Assembly: GCA_002410125.1 (NCBI GenBank)
Contig: DHQH01000095.1
Span: 1-18,864 of the forward strand
Direction: 5' to 3'
Source of the DNA: Alphaproteobacteria bacterium UBA5343
GTDB taxonomy: Bacteria; Pseudomonadota; Alphaproteobacteria; RF32; UBA5343
Length of the DNA stretch: 18,864 nucleotides
Shown here: one piece after another, positions 14,773 through 18,864 of the stretch
Numbering within the stretch: the stretch's first letter is position 1
How the letters are laid out: each line of letters starts with the position of its first letter
The notes under the pieces: generated by a model
Databases searched by the model: none
What the model was told of the DNA's origin: nothing
What the model saw: the letters and a program-made list of their open reading frames with translations, nothing else
Position numbers and translations under genes: made by a program

Positions 14773-15044
14773 TAGTTTTCTTCTTTCTTTTTAATAATTG
14801 CTCTTACTTTGTCTAATACTTTGTCATAAGTGGCATCGGCCATAACTTCTCCATTAATTTTTACAAATGGGCCTTTATGGTGTCCATCTTTATGATCTTT
14901 GCAAAATTCCATACATCTTGATTCTGTTACTTCAATTTTGCCAATTAAATCTTCTGGTATTTCAAATTCTAGAGCTTGTATGCTTGATGCTCCCATAACA
15001 AAACAAGTTGTACCTACACAGATTTCGATTTTTATTTTTTCCAT
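14772..15044 (-). CDS. small thioredoxin-like [2Fe-2S] ferredoxin, second of the operon
   Basis: This 90-residue protein is a stand-alone thioredoxin-like [2Fe-2S] domain. Ligands are C9-x4-C14 and C44-x3-C48 (ICVGTTCF and RCMEFC). It is similar in fold to the C-terminal half of NuoE/HydC but lacks the helical N-terminal part. An odd charged insert KDHKDGHHKGP follows the second pair of cysteines. It is 11 nt after the phosphatase gene and overlaps the hydrogenase start by 1 nt. It is therefore a likely electron carrier or partner for the group B-like hydrogenase next to it; that pairing is inference from gene order. Confidence 0.85.
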   Translation of the reverse strand: MEKIKIEICVGTTCFVMGASSIQALEFEIPEDLIGKIEVTESRCMEFCKDHKDGHHKGPFVKINGEVMADATYDKVLDKVRAIIKKKEEN

Positions 15045-15055
15045 ATTTTTACCTC

Positions 15056-16231
15056 TTAGATATACTTAATAGTTATTTCTTTTAAATAATTTTCTTTTAA
15101 TATTCTTACAATCTTTTTAATGATATTTCTTCTTATTTCTAATTCAACAGGAAGGTTTGGATCTTGGTGGGCATTATTTATTTGGGTGCCAATTACGAAA
15201 TCGATATTATCACTGTTGATTAGAAGTTTTGTTAGTCTTGTCGCGGCATTATCATTCTTTAGTTCTATATTATGTTTTAGAAGTCTATAAACTTCGGTTA
15301 ATGTGAGAATTCCTTCGGTAACTAAATCTACACCTTCCATGATGGAGGCACAAGGTATTTTCTTGTCGAAAGATGTTTTATCTATCTCACAATCAAGACA
15401 TAATTCCCTTTCAATAATATTAGCAGTTGTTCCTCCACAAATGGCTGTTTTGCCTTGATATAAGGATACCATTTCGGCATATTCTTTGTCTTTATTCATA
15501 TCATATGGTGGACCAGACAATAAAAGAAGTTTTCTGGGCTTCCTAAAATAGACTACAGCACAACTCATGTCATCACCAGAGATATTATTTGGTTCTTTTC
15601 TTTTAGCTTCTTCTATAATTTCATTTGCTAAATCATGAGCAGAAATATTTGGATGCTTTTTAATTAGGCTAAGGGTGAATTTTTTGCAACCCTCTCTTCT
15701 CCAGCCAAGAGGATATTTTTTTGTACCAATGCCTGCTTGGGTAATGCCATCTGAAAAGAATATAATTCTATCATCTAGGAGAGTAGTAATTTGTGAAATA
15801 TGGAGACTTCTTTCTGACCATTTTGGAGAGGTAAGAGTACGGTTTTTAATTACTTGTTCTTTCTGATTTCTGATAAAAACAAATGGAGGGTTATCCATTT
15901 CGATTATTTTGGTCTTACCATTAATGTTACTATCGACAATAGTGAAAGTTGAATAGCTAATTTTTCTAATTTGGCATATAGGTAGAGCATCCATCATAAC
16001 TTCAGAAGATCTGAGTAAATCCATATTACTTTCAACAAACTTTAAGGCCATATGAGAAGTCATATTAGCTAAAATGTTGGCCTTAACACCACTGCCTAGA
16101 CCGTCGGATAAAACAGTGATTGTTCTCATTTCGTCTTCAATTTTTTTAAAATGAATAGTATCACCGCAGATATCTTGACCTGCTTTGTTAGTATAAGCTG
16201 AACCTATTTCTATAAACAATTCTTCTTTCAC
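15056..16231 (-). CDS. SpoIIE-family PP2C protein phosphatase with extra C-terminal domain
   Basis: This 391-residue protein would remove phosphate from serine or threonine. Residues 1-230 are the SpoIIE/PP2C domain, with metal-binding aspartates in CGDT (Asp24), LSDGLGSG (Asp43), FFSDG (Asp161) and SGDDMSCAVVYF (Asp220, Asp221). The residues needed for catalysis are present. Residues about 232-391 form a further domain that begins KLLLLSGPP and contains ICGGTTANI (264-272), which I cannot name but have the impression occurs in the phosphatases of clostridial hfs clusters. The start is GTG at 16229-16231, overlapping the TAG of the sensor gene by 1 nt. The domain begins only a few residues later, so this start fits. 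It probably acts on a target controlled by the H-cluster/PAS protein upstream, by analogy with phosphatase-linked sensory hydrogenases. Confidence 0.86.
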   Translation of the reverse strand: MKEELFIEIGSAYTNKAGQDICGDTIHFKKIEDEMRTITVLSDGLGSGVKANILANMTSHMALKFVESNMDLLRSSEVMMDALPICQIRKISYSTFTIVDSNINGKTKIIEMDNPPFVFIRNQKEQVIKNRTLTSPKWSERSLHISQITTLLDDRIIFFSDGITQAGIGTKKYPLGWRREGCKKFTLSLIKKHPNISAHDLANEIIEEAKRKEPNNISGDDMSCAVVYFRKPRKLLLLSGPPYDMNKDKEYAEMVSLYQGKTAICGGTTANIIERELCLDCEIDKTSFDKKIPCASIMEGVDLVTEGILTLTEVYRLLKHNIELKNDNAATRLTKLLINSDNIDFVIGTQINNAHQDPNLPVELEIRRNIIKKIVRILKENYLKEITIKYI

Positions 16232-17994
16232 TAATCATCTCTCTTGTTGCTACTAGTTTTAATTTCAACTTCTTGAGGGTGAGAATTATTATCATCGTCA
16301 ATTGAAAAATCTCTGGCAATTGAGCGAAGTAATATTTCAGTTTCGGCCATATGCTCACCTAAAGTGCAGGCAATTTGTTGTACGGTTGATAGGTTTTTAT
16401 TTATAACCTCTTTGGCTTGTTCGGCTATTTGTTCTTTTTTCATTTCAGTATTGGTTACATCTTGAATGATACCACCAACAACCTTATTTTCATCAATAGT
16501 GAAGATTGTTACATCATATAATTTATCATCATCTCTTATATGGTCTTTTCTAATATCTTTGCCTGATTTTAGAGCTGATTGGAAAAGATTGGTGAAAGAT
16601 ATAAATTTATCAGCATTAATTCCTGTAATATTATCTCTATCAAAATAGTCGCGATGTTCGTTTTCTTCATAAAACATATCGATGAATTTTTCATTATATT
16701 CGATTATTTCTAAATCTTCATTGACCACAATGATTGCAGATGGAATACATCTAATTAAGGCATTGGCTTTTCTTTGGGCTTGTTTTTTTATATAGGATAC
16801 ACACATTTCAGGTTCTGCAATTCCTGTGGCAAGAGCAGTTGCAAAATCGCGACAAGATTTATAACCACATCCACCACAATTTAACTCATCGACAGTTGAG
16901 AATTTACTTATGCTGTTTAGAGCTTTTTTGATTTGTGAATCGCTAATGTCATTTTTATTGATAATGATTTTTTTAAACACTTTTTCAATAGTGATTATCT
17001 CATTGTCAATTGGTTTATTTTCTTCAATAGAATTTAATATTTCAATTCTGGATGAAATACCGTTTGATTGTTCATCCATAGCGGGACCTTTGATGCAACC
17101 CCCAGCACAGGCTAGAGCTTCAATAAAGATAGGTTCTTTTATGTTGTGTTGGTTTATATCTTTTAACTCATTTATAATATTGCTCATACCAGAGATTTCA
17201 AGAAGATGTCCTTTAGTTTCTTTTTCTTTAATGGTTTCTATCATACCACCTTCGATAGGGTAGATCTTACCGTTATTAGCTTCAATTGGTTGGAAAGTAT
17301 CAAATTTGCTGGTTTTTAATTCATCTAAATGGATGTTTTCTTCTTCTATCCATTTTTTAAGATCTTTAAATGTTAGAGCAATATTCAGTAAATCTGGATT
17401 TTCATCAGCCTCTAGTTTTTTTGCAACACATGGTCCAAAAAATACAGTTTGGATGTTTTCTCCATAAGTTTGTTTTAAAAATTTACAATGAGATAGGAGA
17501 GGTGAATAAAAACTTGTTAAACTATCAACTAAATCTGGGCGATATTTTTTGATATATTCAACAACTGATGGACAAGCGGTTGAGATGTATAAACCTGGTT
17601 TGTTGGTGTTTAATAAATTTTGAACATTTTTTGAGACTATTTCTGCTCCGAGAGCTGTTTCACTGACTCCAGCAAATCCTAATCTTCTGATAGCACAGAT
17701 TAGTTTTTCTTTATCAATACCTTTAAATTCACTTATCCAAGATGGGGCAAGTGATGCATAAGTTGGAATGTTGTTATTTATTAATAGCTTTGCTCTACCT
17801 AAATCTTTTCTGATTTTTTTTGCCTTTGCTGGGCAAGTTCTAATGCAATTACCGCAAGAAATACAATATTCTGGCATAACTTTGGCACTATTATCTTCAA
17901 TCTTAATAGCTTTTACAGGGCATCCTCTTACACATTTGTAACAATCTTGGCAATCGGTTTGTTTGGTATATATTGGGTAGGTATCTAAAGCCAT
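16231..17994 (-). CDS. sensory [FeFe] hydrogenase-like protein with PAS domain (group C-like, HfsB-type)
   Basis: The 587-residue protein begins at the ATG 17992-17994. A TTG at 18012 is in frame, but the bases it would translate form the RBS (AGGAGAG), so the shorter start is better. Domains: two ferredoxin clusters (C15/18/21/25, C44/47/50/54), then an H-cluster domain with STACPSV (C141), GPCVAKK (C189) and EALACAGGC (C296, C300). A CGGCGYKSC four-Cys [4Fe-4S] site (C373, C376, C381, C398) follows, then a PAS domain (about 410-515) and a probably helical tail. The cysteine that shuttles protons in TSCCP enzymes is replaced by Ala140, as reported for the sensory HydS of Thermotoga. Turnover is therefore expected to be low and the protein more likely senses H2 or redox state. 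It lies next to the phosphatase, to which it may signal. Confidence 0.88.
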   Translation of the reverse strand: MALDTYPIYTKQTDCQDCYKCVRGCPVKAIKIEDNSAKVMPEYCISCGNCIRTCPAKAKKIRKDLGRAKLLINNNIPTYASLAPSWISEFKGIDKEKLICAIRRLGFAGVSETALGAEIVSKNVQNLLNTNKPGLYISTACPSVVEYIKKYRPDLVDSLTSFYSPLLSHCKFLKQTYGENIQTVFFGPCVAKKLEADENPDLLNIALTFKDLKKWIEEENIHLDELKTSKFDTFQPIEANNGKIYPIEGGMIETIKEKETKGHLLEISGMSNIINELKDINQHNIKEPIFIEALACAGGCIKGPAMDEQSNGISSRIEILNSIEENKPIDNEIITIEKVFKKIIINKNDISDSQIKKALNSISKFSTVDELNCGGCGYKSCRDFATALATGIAEPEMCVSYIKKQAQRKANALIRCIPSAIIVVNEDLEIIEYNEKFIDMFYEENEHRDYFDRDNITGINADKFISFTNLFQSALKSGKDIRKDHIRDDDKLYDVTIFTIDENKVVGGIIQDVTNTEMKKEQIAEQAKEVINKNLSTVQQIACTLGEHMAETEILLRSIARDFSIDDDNNSHPQEVEIKTSSNKRDD

Positions 17995-17995
17995 T

Positions 17996-18244
17996 TTATT
18001 TACTCTCCTCAATATGTTTTTTGATAATATCTATAAGGCTGCCTTTGTCGACATTATTATATTCTTGATTGTCAATGACGATGTTGGGTCCTTTTGAACA
18101 ATTCTCAGTACATCTGAGACCTGTTAGTTCAATCTCTGCATTCAGATTATGTTCTTTGATATATTCTTCAAGAGTAATTAGATTTTTTGAGTTACCTCTT
18201 GCAAAACATGAGCTACCCATGCAGATTGATATTTTAATTGTCAT
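17996..18244 (-). CDS. small thioredoxin-like [2Fe-2S] ferredoxin, first of the operon
   Basis: The protein has about 82 residues from the ATG at 18242-18244; an ATG at 18256 would add four residues (MRKK). I prefer the inner start because GAGGAA, a good RBS, lies just before it. The cluster ligands are C8-x4-C13 (ICMGSSCF) and C45-x3-C49 (RCTENC), a [2Fe-2S] thioredoxin-like fold. The gene overlaps the end of rex by about 11 nt and is one nt from the sensor's start, so it is co-transcribed and coupled. It differs clearly in sequence from the other small ferredoxin at 14772-15044. It likely gives electrons to, or takes them from, the sensor protein. Confidence 0.83.
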   Translation of the reverse strand: MTIKISICMGSSCFARGNSKNLITLEEYIKEHNLNAEIELTGLRCTENCSKGPNIVIDNQEYNNVDKGSLIDIIKKHIEESK

Positions 18245-18864
18245 TTTTTTCCTCATTCATTGCAATCATTTTTGAAGATAGGAGAGCTAAACCCGATGAT
18301 AAATCTTCATTTTGAATTATAATATTAGGGTCGGTTTTTAATTGGGTCGCACTAAAGTTCCAGATAGCTTTGATTCCAGAGTTTACAATTTTATCAACGA
18401 TATTTTGTGCAACATTATTAGGAGTGCACAGAATTGCGATATGGATATGCATTCTTTGGGCAAGATTGGGTAATTTATCAATATTGAAAACTTTAATGCC
18501 GTTTATTTTTTTGCCGATTTTAGTTAGATCATTATCAAAGGCTGCAACGATATTTAATCCATTTTTTGCAAATCCTTTATAGCCAAGTAAGGCTGAACCT
18601 AAATTTCCTGTACCGATAAGAAAAGCATCTGTTGAGTTGTTCCATCCTAAGATATTTTCAATTTTCTCAATTACTTCTTTTATCTCAAAACCTATTCTCG
18701 GTTTACCAACAACACCTGTGGCTGAAATATCTTTTCTAACTAATATTGATTCAATGTTTAATCTGTTAGATAAGTAAGTTGCAGATATGGCTTTTTCTCC
18801 TTTTGCATCTAATTCTCTGACAATTCTTAGATAGCTAGGAAGCCTTTTGATGGTTGGGGAGGCC
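18234..18864 (-). CDS. rex: redox-sensing transcriptional repressor Rex (5' end outside window)
   Basis: Rex represses fermentation and hydrogenase genes when NADH/NAD+ is low and leaves DNA when NADH rises. I translated from the window edge to the TAA at 18234: about 209 codons, so only a few N-terminal residues are missing. The N-terminal winged helix is visible as PTIKRLPSYLRIVRELD, then AISATYLSNRLNIESILVRKD. The Rossmann part is FLIGTGNLGSALLGYKGF followed by AAFDND at the strand end. Typical Rex proteins have RRDFS after the recognition helix; here it is VRKDIS, a small change. The gene overlaps the small ferredoxin gene, so Rex heads (or precedes) the hfs-like operon and may regulate it. 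Its own promoter and operator lie beyond the window. Confidence 0.88.
   Translation of the reverse strand, partial: ASPTIKRLPSYLRIVRELDAKGEKAISATYLSNRLNIESILVRKDISATGVVGKPRIGFEIKEVIEKIENILGWNNSTDAFLIGTGNLGSALLGYKGFAKNGLNIVAAFDNDLTKIGKKINGIKVFNIDKLPNLAQRMHIHIAILCTPNNVAQNIVDKIVNSGIKAIWNFSATQLKTDPNIIIQNEDLSSGLALLSSKMIAMNEEKNDN

Noticed and set aside
16910..17263. 117-residue hydrophobic open frame on the plus strand
   Set aside because: Antisense of the sensory hydrogenase gene; the hydrophobic look comes from reading Asp/Glu/Lys/Asn codons in reverse.
17995..18012. TTG start adding six residues to the sensory hydrogenase
   Set aside because: The added codons contain the AGGAG ribosome site for the ATG at 17994 and overlap the preceding gene.
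18234..18452. Separate 72-residue small protein before the first [2Fe-2S] gene
   Set aside because: It is the C-terminal end of Rex; the same frame continues without a stop to the window edge and shows the winged-helix and Rossmann motifs.

Overview
The window is strongly AT-rich. Its gene content points to an anaerobic, fermentative alphaproteobacterium, possibly gut-associated or host-associated. This assignment is inference from three things: an alphaproteobacterial-type DciA/DUF721 protein next to a DsbA-like gene; dispersed palindromic repeats ending in GAGGATGACA or GAGAATGACA; and housekeeping proteins of proteobacterial type (QueG, Tgt, GpsA). Gene sequence runs to both edges, and both edge genes (DsbA-like and Rex) are cut by the window.

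Left part (1-5938, all minus strand): tgt, then gpsA, queG, an ABC exporter, a DUF721 protein and the start of a DsbA-like thiol-disulfide protein. gpsA, queG, the exporter and the DUF721 gene are packed with 1 to 3 nt gaps or a short overlap, so they look like one transcript. Tgt and QueG catalyse two steps of queuosine tRNA modification. Middle (5939-8532): an unrecognised 165-residue protein with its own terminator, a gene-free stretch of about 346 nt filled with palindromic repeats, and an archaeal-type ADP-dependent sugar kinase (ADP-PFK/ADP-GK family). A 222-nt divergent promoter region follows.

Right part (8533-18864): two [FeFe]-hydrogenase loci face each other. On the plus strand a three-gene operon encodes an NADH-linked hydrogenase of the HydABC/Hnd type: a NuoE-like gamma subunit, a NuoF-like beta subunit and a canonical H-cluster alpha subunit. 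It ends in a long imperfect palindrome over the stop codon and a clear rho-independent terminator. A 145-residue orphan follows. On the minus strand runs rex, a small thioredoxin-like [2Fe-2S] protein, a sensory-type H-cluster protein with a PAS domain, a SpoIIE/PP2C phosphatase with an extra C-terminal domain, a second small [2Fe-2S] protein and a group B-like [FeFe] hydrogenase. This order resembles the hfs cluster of Thermoanaerobacterium and other clostridia (recalled, not searched).

A coherent reading is that sugar is phosphorylated using ADP as donor, glycolytic NADH is re-oxidised to H2 by HydABC and to glycerol-3-phosphate by GpsA, and Rex (NADH/NAD+ ratio) plus the PAS/H-cluster sensor with its phosphatase tune hydrogen metabolism. 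The strongest candidate for something undescribed is the combination of an hfs-like H2- or redox-sensing phosphatase module with Rex in one operon, beside a HydABC whose beta subunit lacks the usual C-terminal ferredoxin domain, in a proteobacterial background.
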